Source of the DNA: Dromaius novaehollandiae
Taxonomy: Eukaryota > Chordata > Aves > Casuariiformes > Dromaiidae
Assembly (NCBI RefSeq): GCF_036370855.1
Contig: NC_088102.1
Coordinates: forward strand, 70,999,601 to 71,063,600
Direction: 5' to 3'
DNA length: 64,000 bases
Each line of letters begins with the position of its first letter. Within the stretch, counting starts at the first letter, position 1. Below are positions 38,461 through 50,955 of the stretch, one piece after another. The notes beneath the pieces were generated by a model, which saw only the letters and a program-made list of their open reading frames with translations, was not told the origin of the DNA and ran no database searches. Made by a program: the position numbers and the translations under genes.

Positions 38461-41400
38461 TTAAATGGTTTTGTGTAAATTTGTTTTTCCACTGGGAGGT
38501 ATCAGATTATTAGTCCTGGTGATGTACTGAAGCTTGGTAGGTAAAGATTTCCACTTGCTTTTTGATTTCTTTTTTCCCTATTCAGCATTGGGCTAAAGCC
38601 AAGGCTTGTGAAATAGGAAAAGCAACATTATTGGAGGAAAAAAACCCTCTTTTGACTTGAGGACAACAAAGAGATTTCAAAGCTTATTTCAAAAAATATG
38701 CACAAGGCAAAACTGCCCTCAAGGATACCTGCTTGGATATGATGTGCTTCTGCACTATGAATAATGCAGGTTCAAAGCCCTGATCCAGACAGTTCAGTAT
38801 TGCACATACTTCATCTCCACTCTATGGAAACCCCTGACCACAAAGCCCTTGGCTGTTCAGGGGGAAGGAAGGCCTACAGTTCTCTCCCCCATTAGCACTC
38901 TTTCTCTTTACATGCCTAGTTAAATTCGCAGCAGAGGGTGGGCTTGAATATAGCTTGTTCCCATCGAACATGAGTACTTTAATGACTAGCATACTGTCAC
39001 AGTGTGTGTCATGTGGTGTTATTTCATGACTGAAACAGAACTACTGGAAGATTCAGTTAATATTCCCCTATTACCAGGAATATCATCAAAAGGCAGTCAT
39101 TAATACAATGGGCAATACTGTCTATCAGTTCCATCTCTGTTTTCAGTAAATCTAAGGTAAATTAGAGAGAGGCAAACTCCAAGTTCCCAAGGCCGGTCTC
39201 CATGTTCAGCCTTAGCTCAATGCAACCATCAGCGATATGCTCGATGTTGAAGGGTATCTTAAAGCAGCTGATTGTGTTCCTTCCTTTCTTTCACTCCCCC
39301 CTTAGTTTTCCAGAAAAATTTTCAGTAACATTTCACACTATAAAGAAAGAAAACAGGGGGAAGGTGAAGGTGGGATATACCATACCAAAACAAGGTTTTC
39401 TTGTTTTGACATTTCTCATCCACATCAGTTGATTATGCTGAGAGATGCTGAAAAAGCTTGGCACAAATACAAGCTTTCCAAAGCTTTCTCTTAGCTTCTC
39501 TCAAGCCATTTACACCTGTAAATCCAGGAGTTCCACAATAACAGTTGGGAAGACTAAGTGACTTCTTGTCTTGTGACCTGGTCAAGAAAGATGTTATAAC
39601 CTTTTGCATTTGAACTTGCAGAAAGGATCCTACGTGGGGATGAATCCTATGGTTCAAGGAAAACAAATAAATGCAAAGTACCTTCTGGAGTCTCAGGATT
39701 TAGGGCGAACACTCTTCTACGAGCTGAGCAGTTCATATTGATTCAAGCAACAGGGCATAACCTTTCCAGAAGAAGATAGAGTGCTGGCAAAGTAAATGTT
39801 TCTGGCCTACGTTCTGCAAAAGATCTGTCTAAGTGATAGCTGGGCTTTCTTTGGGACCTTCACATGTTGGCATAATGTTTTTTTGAACATGTCTTTGCTT
39901 GAACCTAAGTGTTGAAAATAATTTGAAACTACACTGCAGAGAAATCTGCATAAAGAATGTTCTACAGTCACCCATGTCATAAAGAAGTTTGTTGCAGAAG
40001 CGAGAGAGACAATTTTTAAAAATTGCATATTAGACTAAAAAAGATAGCAAGGATCCCTGGATTCAGGGTGAATTAGAAACGGAGTTTCAGGGCCCTATCA
40101 TTTAAGCTTACGAATGTCTTTAGAAGAGTCCTAAAATCCAGTGTCTTGTGCTTTTGCAGCAACCCATTTTTGGAGAATCCTCACACAGACTTACTGCAGG
40201 CACACAGGAACAGCAGACAAGTTTTGGAAGAATAACTGGTGATTTCTTTGCTGGAAGAGAACACAAAAATATAGTCAGCAGCTAAATTTTGCTGCAGAGT
40301 TACAAGGAGAGCAGCGTTTTAGACAGTTACCTGGGCTCTCTCGGTAGAGAGTGATACCGGGAACGAGTCACCTTCTGGAGTTGCTTGCCTCTCTCCATCG
40401 AACACTGGAGCTTGCCTAAGTCCTTGTATTACACTTGCTATGCAGGAAGTCCTGCTGGCCTGTCGGAAGCTAGAAAGCAGGCTGAAAATGGCTTTAATTG
40501 TTGGGTAAACCTGTGCACTTCCATGTAAACAAAGAAAATAAGGGGGAAATGAAAGTAACAGATAAATGCTCAGCCTTTGGCACTATGTAGCCCAAGGTGC
40601 CTAAGATTTCAAAGTGTAAAGTTGGGTAAGATGAATCTCCATGCCTCTTGAAGACGAGTGAAGGACTCTCTCCGTTCAGGTCAACATTAAAATTTCCCCT
40701 GAGTTATAAAGGAATGTAATTCATTTCACTTACCTGATTTTGAACATCTCCATTGTAGCCGTGCCTCCGAGCAAAAACACACTATGAGGCCATAATCAAT
40801 GGAGAGAAATAGTTTTCTAGAGCACAGTTCACCTGGCCTACTTTTACAGGATGGAATAATCACATTTCAGAAATGCCAGTTTCTCTCCACAGACGATAAA
40901 AATACCTCGATGTGAGGTTTGTTTTTATAGCCTCAGATCTGTCACAGACTCTCTCAAATTAAATCATGCTCACATCACAATCACAGTTCAAGCATCATTT
41001 TTGCTTAAACGCACCTCCCTTTAGGCATGCATACCAAGAACACAAATATGCACAACATATTTCAAGAACTCAGAAAGCAAAACAGAGGGAAAAAAAATCA
41101 CACCCCTGCACAAACAGCAAATTAATTGGCAGCATTATGAGCCCTTTCCTCAATACCCTCACCAGATTTCTCAGGCCAGGCTCCAGCTAACACACTGGTG
41201 TTACTGAGTGGATCCAGAACCCCCTTGACAACAGAGGAAGTCACTTCTCCCGCTCTTTCCCCTCTGCCCAATTAATGGATTTGTCCAGGCAGCAGCTCTC
41301 CTTTCCTCATTCCTGACCCTATAAAAGCTTACGTGGTCACATGTTTTAGGAAGGGTTTTGTGCTTTTGTGGTCATGGGAGAGGTATGGGGCCACCACTAT

Positions 41401-42836
41401 TGATTTCCTGTGGAAAATACTGAGATCATTTGGTGGTGAGCTAGAAATCTAAAGACTTTAAGAGAGCTGTACAGCAAACACAAGGTAGAGTTCAACTGAA
41501 CTGACAAGTCTGTAGATTGAAATTTTTCATTTGACACAAGCAGACTGTAACACCCAAATATTTCTTTAAAATAAGTAGTAATGTTTGGTCCTTCCTGATG
41601 GTCTTTATGTCAATCTGATCTGCAGCAGCTAGGGAATGTGTCTCAAGGCAAGTGGTGCACTGGGGCAGCATGGTTAAAACTTGTCACGTTATATGCTTGA
41701 TTGCACCAAGGGGATCTTGCAATCCTGACCGATTGCCTTTGGCTCCTCAGCTCAGATCGTGAGATGCCTCTTCCCAGGCAGCTCAGTTAAAATCAAAAGC
41801 AAAACGTGAACTTGTATGTCTACCTGCAAAAAGAGCTGTTACAGAAGGGATTCATTTCGCTGAATGTCACTGAGATGAAGATGGGAAGTATAAATCATCC
41901 TCTGCCTTAACTGCTGTACAAAAAATGCCTGCTCCTAATCTTTGGCTGTAGAGGAAACACAGGTGCCTGGCAGAGACTAAATCCCTAGCTTTTAGATGTC
42001 AAGCTAGGTGAATTAGCTCTTACTTTAGCTCTTTTTTGCTATGCCTGCTGCAAGTCAAAGCAGAGAAGTCAAACACCTTGTCTTTTGAATGGAGTGAAAA
42101 ATTAAAAGCTTTTGTGTTTCCATCAGAACAAAAGCTGTGAAGCTGCTGCGGCTGTGGGGTCCTGTGAGCAGCCCAGCCCTTCACTGACATGCCGGCAAGA
42201 AGGAACTACCAATACTGAGAGTGGGTAAAGGTAAGGGGAGCACAGTGAAACTTAAGTGACTGTGCAGTCTGCCTTGCTGCTGCTTTAAGTATCAAAATAC
42301 TGCCTCATGCTATGTACCTAATTTCTTCCTCTGTTCTTGACTTCCTCCTCCTCCTGGCTATTTTCAAGTTCTCCAGGGATCAAAGTCCCTGTCTTTGATC
42401 CCTTGAGTCTTGAAACCACCTGTAAAAGTCCTGGTGCCTCTGCTGTGTGAGCTGTTGGAGTCAAGTGAGAAAGAGGCTTGCCCTTTCTTCCATGGGTGAG
42501 TTAGAAGGCTGTGGGTTTGATTACTTTTCACCTTGCACTCCATGTAGCTCATGCTTAGTCCACGTATTTCAGCCAAGAAATGTTCTCTTTCTCAGTGGAG
42601 ACCACTTAGAACAACCTTTTCCTTATGATGAAACAATCTCTGTAGTAGCTTCAAGAGAGTTTTCTGTTCAAGCGTTTATTCTCCTTATGCGCTGAATCCT
42701 GGTATTCTTTCTTATTTTTGTAATCAGCTCCAGTTGCTCAAAGTACTAAGCCCTGGCCAAGGTATTCATAACATCAATTTCTGCCTATCTGTAAGGCAGA
42801 CATCTGCACCTGAACTACTTACCGAGACATTCTTTG

Positions 42837-42873
42837 TAGTTAATAGGGAAACACAGGCATTTCTGTAATGCAG
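42837..42873 (+). repeat. 37-bp direct repeat, copy 1
   Basis: Contains AGGGAAACACAGGCATTTCT and matches 44115-44151 at 34 or 35 of 37 positions. It lies 1.28 kb upstream of the second copy. Confidence 0.8.
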
Positions 42874-44114
42874 CTCCTCTCATCTTGGAGTAGAAAGTCG
42901 AACAAATATCAAGGCAGCACATTCCAGTGTCTCAGCTGGTGACAACTGGTATCTAGACAAAAATTAGCTTGGAACTAGATGGCTGCCTTGTCTCTCACAT
43001 TTTTACGTTAGTCCAACTCTTAGGAGTCGTAACAGTCTCAGACAGTAGAAGCTATTTTCAGAGCCACAGGTTTTTAGAAACTAGATACCAGGTGAAAGGC
43101 ACTCCTTTCTAAGTCTTTGGCAGATACAACCAAACACCTCTTAAAAATGAGTGTTCTGGAGCCCTGTCCTTGTAATTCTTGCGTATCATAGCTTCCACTT
43201 GATTCTTGTCATGTTCCTTTTTAGCCCTGTTCTAATTGCTCAAGCAAGCAACAGCCATGACACTTTTTTTGGATGTGTGTGTGGGGAGGGTGTTATAGTT
43301 GGGATTTTGGAAGCCTTGGAATCAGTGAGACATCTAATTTTCTAGATTCTAGCTTCTTAAAAATATCACACCTCAAAGGATCTTCACTTTATTGTCAAAA
43401 CAACTCCTAACAGGCCTGATTGTGTAGCAGAATCCATTTTCTTGGTGCTAGAGAACGAAAGAGACACACGGAACTTTAAATCTGAAACAAGGGGTGATTC
43501 ACAGAAACAGAAAAGTACAAGCAAATGTGATATTGGTCAGTAGTCAAGCCTCAATATTAATCATTAGCAACTTTTTTTTTCTAAATCAGCAGAGGAGGTT
43601 TAAAATGGATTTCTCCCTTACTAAGAGAAAGGAATGTGCCAGGTTTTCCCAAGTCAGCGAAACAGCTTAAAACAAAGCTCGGTAGTTCATAAAGATAACA
43701 AACAGTTAATGAAAACTTGCAAATTGGGTGGCTTGGAGAGAGTATCAGAAGGCCATGCAGCTTGTAGCCGGAGTAAGAGGCACGGAAAATGCGACAGCAG
43801 TTGAGGAACACAAAGAGAGAGGTGCCATGGATCAAAACATAGGCTGGGAAAAGGATATTTGTCGTGACTTTCTGAACAAAGATGCACCTGATTTCACATT
43901 GGACCTTTAAGAAGTAGCACCTTACTAAGATGACTTCCTGATAGGTTGGCTGGACCTGTTGTTGAGGCCATTTATATCCTCAAGTCACTCACATCTTGTT
44001 CAGGCAAGACAGCCCTATCCATTCAGGTAAGAGGCTATCCGTACCAAAAGAAATCATGCAAAGTTATTTTATTCAGTCTACAGTATCCTTCTGATTAGAC
44101 TTTCTCATCTTACA

Positions 44115-44151
44115 TAGTTACTAGGGAAACACAGGCATTTCTGTGATGCAA
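44115..44151 (+). repeat. 37-bp direct repeat, copy 2
   Basis: The second copy of the 42837-42873 segment, ending about 165 nt upstream of the start codon of the OR gene at 44316. Its position before a gene makes a duplicated 5' exon or promoter piece possible, but an old dispersed repeat is as likely. Confidence 0.8.
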
Positions 44152-44165
44152 TGTGTCATTTCAAA

Positions 44166-44183
44166 CCTTTTTTTCTTTTCCAG
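44166..44183 (+). other. Possible 3' splice acceptor upstream of the OR5D/L-like gene
   Basis: CCTTTTTTTCTTTTCCAG is a very strong acceptor by sequence, but it lies 132 nt before the ATG, farther than at the other loci. Several short ATGs would fall in the resulting leader. A weaker acceptor nearer the ATG (GAGCGATGCAG) is an alternative. Confidence 0.4.
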
Positions 44184-44315
44184 AGAGAAATTTCATAAAC
44201 AACTTCTTCAATGCCTTTCTCTGGACTACTGTTAACTGCTGTTGATATGAAAGGCAGCAGACCCTTTGGTCTTCCTGAGCGATGCAGAAGCAGATAATGT
44301 ACAAGCACCAGTGGA

Positions 44316-45254
44316 ATGGATAGACAAAATCACACCACAGTGACTGAGTTTATTCTGTTGGGATTGACAGATCATCCAACACTGCAGGTTCCTCTCTTCG
44401 TTGTGTTCCTCGTGGTCTATATTGCTACTTTGATGGGAAACCTGGGAATGATCTTGTTGGTCAGAGCTGAAGCCTGTCTACACACCCCCATGTACTTCTT
44501 CCTCAGCCATTTGTCCCTTGTTGACATTTGCTATTCATCATCGATCGTGCCTAAGATGTTAGTCAACTTTTGGTCTGAAACAAAAACAATTTCCTTCTCC
44601 AGCTGTGCAGCACAAATGTCTCTTTTCCTCAACTTTGTTGTCACAGAGTCTTTCCTACTGGCCGTGATGGCTTATGATCGTTACGTAGCCATCTGTAACC
44701 CGCTTCTTTACAGGCTTGTTATGTCCAGAAAATTCTGTATTTGTTTGGTAGCTGGATCCTATGTATGTGGTATCATATGTTCACTGATACACACTTATTC
44801 TGCCTTTCAACTATCCTTCTGTGGACCTGACACCATTAACCATTTTTTTTGTGATGTTTCTCCAGTGTTAGCTCTTGCCTGCTCTGACACACATGTCAGT
44901 GAAGTGCTGCTTGTCACCTTTGCTACATTTGTGGAAACTAGCACGATCATAATCATCCTCACCTCTTATACTGTCATTATCCTGGCTGTGCTGAGGATCC
45001 GCTCTAAAGAGGGAAAGTACAAAGCCTTCTCTACGTGTGCCTCCCATTTAATGGTCATCTCCCTATTCCATGGGACCATCCTTTTTATGTATTGCCGACC
45101 CAGCCATCCCTATTCTATGGACACAGACAAAATTGCCTCTGTCTTTTACACAGTGGTGATCCCCATGCTGAACCCCCTCATCTACAGCCTCAGGAACACA
45201 GAGGTGAAGGATGCTTTGGGGAGAGTCATGAGGAGACAAAATTCCTCCCAATGA
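44316..45254 (+). CDS. Olfactory receptor, OR5D/5L-like, intact, 312 aa
   Basis: A complete class II odorant receptor: NHT (5-7), GN (41-42), [16 protein letters not shown] (55-70), Cys97, [10 protein letters not shown] (118-127), Cys169/179/189, [11 protein letters not shown] (235-245), [12 protein letters not shown] (283-294). [18 protein letters not shown] (TM4), [11 protein letters not shown]-like TM5 and [14 protein letters not shown] (TM6) recall OR5D/OR5L. FHGT in place of FYGT is a mark of that group. Outer loop 2 reads [11 protein letters not shown], with Ser where most relatives have Pro (PPLLAL). The start at 44316 gives the normal N-terminus. It faces the minus-strand gene at 49982-50920 across 4.7 kb. 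No lesion seen. Confidence 0.95.
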   Translation: MDRQNHTTVTEFILLGLTDHPTLQVPLFVVFLVVYIATLMGNLGMILLVRAEACLHTPMYFFLSHLSLVDICYSSSIVPKMLVNFWSETKTISFSSCAAQMSLFLNFVVTESFLLAVMAYDRYVAICNPLLYRLVMSRKFCICLVAGSYVCGIICSLIHTYSAFQLSFCGPDTINHFFCDVSPVLALACSDTHVSEVLLVTFATFVETSTIIIILTSYTVIILAVLRIRSKEGKYKAFSTCASHLMVISLFHGTILFMYCRPSHPYSMDTDKIASVFYTVVIPMLNPLIYSLRNTEVKDALGRVMRRQNSSQ

Positions 45255-46521
45255 CTGTACATGTCGCTAGGTTTTAGAGCACTCATAACACAAATCTGAG
45301 AGGAAGAGAAGTATCCAGACCTCTGGAAATGCACCCTTATGATTCACAATGTCACAAACAAGTGTGAAGAACTTTCAGTGGCAAAGACGTCCAATATCTC
45401 TCTCACACAGAACAATGGCAAATGAAAGACAGAGGAAGGGTCTTGAATACAGTGACTTTTCTCTATGTTAAATATATGTATAAGACAGTGGCTGCTTGAC
45501 TCTTCTGTGGAGTTGCTATGCCACCTTCCTTAATGTAGACATCAGCTGAGACAATAGCCCTTGCATACTGGGGTTTCCAGCTACACTATACAGTTTTAAT
45601 GTTAAGTCTTGCATTTAGACTGGAATTTGGGGTGCCTAATCAAAACCATGTCAAAATAAGACAGCCAGTCTACATTTGTCAGTTTACCTCTACTCTGCTT
45701 AGCAGAGAGACACAGACATCTGCAGTGGCTGATTCACCCCAGCCTTTGGTAGATCTCTTAAGAGAAAACAGGGTGAACTGAATTCCAGACTGCATTATCC
45801 CTAGCTGCCTGAGTTAGCTTTAAAGAAATTAATGCAAAAAAAGAGAAACAAAGTGTGTTTTGTTTTTCAAGTTAAAAGTTTGCCTTATCACAATTCCAAA
45901 CAATCATCTAAGTTTCATGTGTATTCCAAAAATGTATTGTGCATAGAATTGCGAAGCATCCTTGTTGCATAGCTACATAAAAGCTGTTGCAAAGAAACCA
46001 AGTGTCGGCCATACAATTCAACCACTTTTTGCAGCCAGGGAGACTGTTTTTATCGCATCATAATGGAGGTCATATATGTCTCTGTCTTGAAGAAGTGGTG
46101 ATCCCCTGCTGGGTTTGGTGATGCTTTATCAGACTTCAGGACCTCTGGAAGTCTTGATTTCTTTCATGTGTGACAACGGCTTATTTTCTTCTGGTAGCAG
46201 CAACATATGGGAAGAGCAATGAAATAAAATGCAAAGAAAAAATGCAAAGATTAAAAGAATAGAACTATCTTTGAGATGTTTGTCTGTGTATGCATTTCCA
46301 CACCCTCAATCTTCTGTCCAACTACCCATTCATATTCTTTCTCTCTGTGTATCTGCTTTATGTTTACAGGCAGTCCCCCTGTTAAAGTATGTCATCATTT
46401 CAATGCAATCACAGGTGCTTCCAGAGAGTGATTCAGGACCAGGGTGTCTCCAAGGGACAACGCATCTGATCCATTCTCCTCAACTGGCTACAGGGGAGTC
46501 TGGACTGACTAGGCTCCCAGT

Positions 46522-46559
46522 TTAGGAAACTATCAGATATTAGGAAACTTTCAGATATT
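46522..46559. repeat. Tandem duplication, period 18 bp, two copies
   Basis: TAGGAAACTATCAGATAT is followed immediately by TAGGAAACTTTCAGATAT, with one mismatch. A minor simple duplication. Confidence 0.85.
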
Positions 46560-49466
46560 AGTATCTGTCGTCATTTCCCTACTGCCCTCTTGCCTCATAC
46601 GTTTTAGGAGACCTGGGGCTTGCTTGAGGTTTGAAGCAGAGCACAGTGGCTTCCAGCCTGTGGAAGAACCTTTGCAAGAAGGTGGTGGCAGTGGATCCAT
46701 CTGGTCCTCAAATATCTTAGTGATTAACAATTAAATTCTAGGGAGGTAGGCATTTTGATTAGCTGGGGAAGTCATTCCAGCTGGAGCAACACCACTTTCT
46801 TACATACACTCAATAGATTAGGCCCAGATCCTTATGCTCCTTGACCCTTCTTTAAGTGTGTGTGTCTTATTTTCCATGTACAGTGTGTAAGGTTTGCTGT
46901 CTTGGCTCAGCTGATGGTCAGTAACTTCTTAAATGCTGATAACAAGACAAGACTGAAATGTGCAATATGTTGATAGATTTGAAATGTGAGTGATAATCAA
47001 TTGTAAAAACATGATGAAGTGCTGATGTGACTGTGCTATTGATGCTGACTTTGTGCCTCACGCCACATTATCCTCCCTCCTGTCTGCCCCCACGTGTGCC
47101 TCTGTCTCTCCACCCTGACTCCCCAACCTGCCTCCTCACAATTATGGTGGGGAATCTTTTCCCCTCCTTCCCTTCCTCTGTCTGTAGAGTTAGTGCAGGT
47201 TTATGGGAGGGGGAGCCAGTGAGGGAGGAGGTAATCCTGGGTTAGTGGCTGTCATACACCAAAATAGAGGGTAGCAGTTTTAGCAGGGTTTCAGCTGGTG
47301 CGGCATTCACGGTGGGATGATGTTCCCCCAGGGCATGCCCTGCAGAAAGGTTAGTCCACTTGGAAAGTAGGAAGATGGGAGACCCATCCCATGCTCACTT
47401 GTCCCTGCCTCAAAATCCCATTGACCATTATTCAAGACATTTGCTAATATCTCAGTATTTGGCAATACCATAATATTTGTTCAAATGTCTGCATTATCAA
47501 GGACTCAGATGGTCCACAGCTCTTCCTATGTCCACAGCCTTATTCTTAGGCTTGCAAAAGCAGTGCAGGAGCGTATTAGGAAGAAGGGGAATGACCAGCT
47601 TTCAAGAACTGGAAATAGTCCACTTTGCTCATGGCAGCAAGAAAACTGTTCAACAGTAATTTAGAGCAGAACAAGCATGAAAGCCACAGCCTTTCGTGAC
47701 TCAGAATTCAAGCCTATCATCACCCCTAAAGCCACTGGATTCATAATACATTTGCCCTTGGAAAACTCTCCTTTGGATCTGGTCTTAAATGCTAGACTGA
47801 ATTGCTGAACTGGGACCATCAAGCCTATGCTCCCCTTGAGGTTCAGTGTGTTTGAGAGAGAAACAGTCCAATATTGACAATTAAACTCACATCCATCCAC
47901 AGTGTGGAAGAGGTAACTTCAGGTACAAAACCTCATCCAGGATTCATGCAAGCCTTCTGAGTCTTGGGCAATGATTTCTAAATCCCCTCCCAGAGGAGCT
48001 TGTTAAGACACTGTTCTCCGGGACACCTATTACCCTCTGACTGATGAAATGCTGGAGAAATAGACGTTCTTTGGGTGGGGAAGAGAACCTCAAACCTCTG
48101 GCTACTGTTCCTCCTGGTGGCAATGAACCCTCACAGCAACTGCAATTTTCTGGTTAGAATATAGTGAGAGGTGGGAGGTGTAATTTCTGGCAGGAGCTGG
48201 CTCTTGCAGAGGAAGAAGTAGGGCCAAGTTTTCTTTTTCTCAGTCATTTTTTGGTTTTCGTTCTCTTTTTCTTTTCTTTCTTAAAATTCCTTTTCCCCAC
48301 TGCCTCATGCCTAAGTGCAAATTCTCTGGATGCAGCTTGTGCTGGTAATGTGTTTTCTTTTTTCTTTGCTTTTAACAAACCACTGTGGGCATAAATTAGA
48401 AAGCCAATTAGGCCTTGTTTCAACACTTTTAATTGCAGAAATTGTGAAAGAAAAAACAGAGAGAGATGTATTGTGGAGGGGCCTCAAAGGAGCTAACAAG
48501 GAAAGATCAGTTTAACTCTGCAAAGGTCTGGCAAATCAATGGCTGGGTTTCAAGGCTAGACTTATTTAAAAATTCGTATTTCCTCTTTAGTAGGCTTATT
48601 CACCTTATCCCCTTTTCATCAAATGACAGCTTCACAGTTTATCCATTTAGATCTTGTGTTTCCATCTTTCCTAGGAAAAGCTTCAGAGAAGCTGGATCTC
48701 AGGTGCCGGGCCCAGAAATCATTGCGACCCTAAGTGCAAAATGTAGTGTTTGGCTTAGCCAAGAGGCTTGTGCAGACTATTTGAAACACTTTGGATAACA
48801 GAGCTGTTTTCACCTGCCTACCACAAAAATGTCAACCTATGGGTTAGTCCCAAGGACAAGAGCCATCATCCATTGAATCATGTGGATAAACTGCCACAAA
48901 TTGTGTAGCTGATGGCACACAGAGGAGTAAAGTGATGAGCATTTCTACTTCTCCATTCTCCATTTGCCAGCACAAATGATCATGTATCGATGGAGTTTGT
49001 AAAGAACAACTGTCAGGAGACAGACACAGGTGGGCATATTTCTATGTCTAGGTGCATATTTTTGTAGGCAGTCTCACTGCTTGCAGTACAAATCCAAGCA
49101 GAACATGGAAGAAGAAGAAAGGCTTATCCCAACTCACTATGCAGTGCTAATCTCAACAAAAAGCCTTGTAGCACGGACAGGCAGTGGTTTGTATGTTCTG
49201 GGAAACTATGAGGCATTTTCTCTGATAGAGACATCTATCTACTAAAACCAACAATGGCATGTCCCCTATCCTTTAATATACTGAGCAGATGGCTTTAGCT
49301 TTGTATTAAAGGAATTTGGGGTTAGAGAATGACAAGGAAACCAGCAGGATAAGTGTGTATGTCTACACACACATAACATAATAATATATTGCATAATGTG
49401 TATAAACATGTAGTATAATATAAACTTGTATTTTACAGTAGATATATAATGCTCTAGCTTGCCATT

Positions 49467-49632
49467 CATAGAACCCTAGAATAATTCTGGTCAAAAAGGA
49501 AACCAGGAGGTCTCTGGTTCAATCTGCTGCCCAGAGCAGGGCTGACTTCATAGCAAAATCAGGTTGCTCAAGGCCTTGTCCGGTTACGTTTTGACCATCT
49601 CCAAGGATGGAGATTCCACAACCTCTGAGAGC
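49467..49632 (-). mobile_element. CR1 LINE, 3'-end fragment
   Basis: Read on the plus strand it begins TCATAGAACCCTAGAAT and continues through GGTTGCTCAAGGCC and GATGGAGATTCCACAACCTC. This is the reverse complement of the well-known 3' end of bird/reptile CR1 elements, including the degenerate terminal repeat. About 165 bp are recognisable. The element is 5'-truncated, as most CR1 copies are, and well diverged. It carries no coding capacity. Confidence 0.85.
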
Positions 49633-49981
49633 AAAATTCCCAGTTACTCCTAACTTTGTGCATTCCTCTGTCAATTCATAATGAGGAGGGCATGCCTGTA
49701 GTGCCCAGTTCAGCTGCTACAGTGAGACTAACTGTCATGGGTGATTTATCAAGAGTCACTTTCACAGGTTTTTATATCCTGAAGTGAACATCTGAAATAA
49801 GCCAGGTATCTTGAAGGTGAGCTTCTCCCCAGCAACTACATAAAGAACTCAGTTGGCTATCTTAAATGGAGATGTAGGCGTCTGAGACAGTCTAAAGTTA
49901 GGTGAGCTGAGTCCCATTTTGTGAAGCTATATTCAGTGCATTTGCAATTTTTCAGTGCCTCCATTACTGTGTTTATTCTGC

Positions 49982-50920
49982 TCAGTGCATAATTACAATT
50001 CTTTCTGCTGTTCTCCTCAGAGCATCCTTCACTTCCTTGTTCCTCAGGCTGTAGATGAGGGGGTTCAACATGGGGATCACCACTGTGTAGAAGACGGAGA
50101 CCACTTTGTCACTGTTCAGAGAGTAACTAGAGCTGGGACGCAAATACATGAAGATGGTTGTCCCATATAACATGCTCACAGCTGTCAGGTGGGAAGCACA
50201 GGTAGAGAAGGCTTTTTGTCTGCCTTCAGCTGAACGGATCCTCAGGATGGTAAAGGAGATGAAAACATAAGAGACCAGGATGGTGGAGATGGTGCTGAGC
50301 TCAATAACACCGGCGAAGGAGAAGAGGATCATCTCGTTGATGTAGGTGTTGGCACAGGACAGAGCAAGGAGGGGAGGAACATCACAGAAGAAGTGGTTGA
50401 TAACCCTGGAGTTGCAGAAGGGCAGCCTGATGATGAAGGCCATCTGTATGACAGAGTTTACGACACCCCCTAAGTATGACCCTACCACCAGCTGTATGCA
50501 CCGCCTCCTAGTCATAACAGCTGAATAGAGAAGTGGGCTACAGATGGCCACGTATCGGTCGTAGGCCATTACAGCCAAGAGAAAGCATTCAGTTGTTACA
50601 AAGACAATGTAGAAGAAGGCTTGCCCTGTACAGCCAGCAAAGGAAATGGTTTTTGTCTGTGACAGGAAGTGCACCAAAGTCCTGGGAGCAATGACAGAAG
50701 AGAAGCAGATATCAACAACAGAGAGGCTACCCAGGAAAAAGTACATAGATGTGTGAAGTCGGGCATCACCTCGGATGACTACAATTATCCCCACATTGCC
50801 CAAAAGGGTAATCATGTAGATGAACAGAAACACCACAAAGAGGGCTGCCTTCATCTCCGGGTGGTCACTGAGGCCCTCAAGAATGAACTCTGCCACCAAG
50901 GTGCAGTTCTCCTGTGCCAT
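49982..50920 (-). CDS. Olfactory receptor, OR5AR-like, intact, 312 aa
   Basis: A complete class II odorant receptor: NCT (5-7), GN (41-42), TM2 [15 protein letters not shown], Cys97, [10 protein letters not shown] (118-127), Cys169/179/189, [12 protein letters not shown] (234-245), [12 protein letters not shown] (283-294). TM5-TM7 ([47 protein letters not shown]) resemble OR5AR1, but other OR5 types are close. Oddities: the near-invariant LHTPMYFF is LHTSMYFF (Ser58), and outer loop 2 begins LPFC where most have LSFC. The splice acceptor CTTCCTCCTCAATAG ends 14 nt before the ATG. An AATAAA on the coding strand lies about 5 nt after the stop. A scrap of the scattered repeat-like family sits at 51121-51190, about 200 nt upstream. 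Confidence 0.95.
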   Translation of the reverse strand: MAQENCTLVAEFILEGLSDHPEMKAALFVVFLFIYMITLLGNVGIIVVIRGDARLHTSMYFFLGSLSVVDICFSSVIAPRTLVHFLSQTKTISFAGCTGQAFFYIVFVTTECFLLAVMAYDRYVAICSPLLYSAVMTRRRCIQLVVGSYLGGVVNSVIQMAFIIRLPFCNSRVINHFFCDVPPLLALSCANTYINEMILFSFAGVIELSTISTILVSYVFISFTILRIRSAEGRQKAFSTCASHLTAVSMLYGTTIFMYLRPSSSYSLNSDKVVSVFYTVVIPMLNPLIYSLRNKEVKDALRRTAERIVIMH

Positions 50921-50934
50921 TCAGTGTCTCACGT

Positions 50935-50955
50935 CTATTGAGGAGGAAGAGAGCA
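50935..50955 (-). other. Predicted 3' splice acceptor of the OR5AR-like exon
   Basis: On the minus strand GCTCTCTTCCTCCTCAATAG ends 14 nt before the ATG at 50920. It has a long pyrimidine tract and a consensus TAG. Confidence 0.55.

Larger units (their letters stand above)
38461..44315. other. Long intergenic block, no gene recognised
   Basis: About 5.9 kb without a supported gene. Notable content: a 37-bp segment at 42837-42873 repeated at 44115-44151, and scraps resembling the scattered repeat-like family near 40321 and 40617-40645. The short open frames show no OR or other family motif. Confidence 0.55.
45255..49981. other. Intergenic between convergent OR genes, no gene recognised
   Basis: Contains an 18-bp tandem duplication near 46522-46559 and a CR1 3' fragment on the minus strand at 49467-49632. 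A scrap at 49885-49915 (AGTCTAAAGTTAGGTGAGCT) resembles others in the window. The rest is unremarkable. Confidence 0.55.

Noticed and set aside
48840-48870. EBF/Olf1-like palindrome (TCCCAAGGAC)
   Set aside because: A single near-match far from any OR start; a 10-nt near-match is expected by chance in 64 kb.
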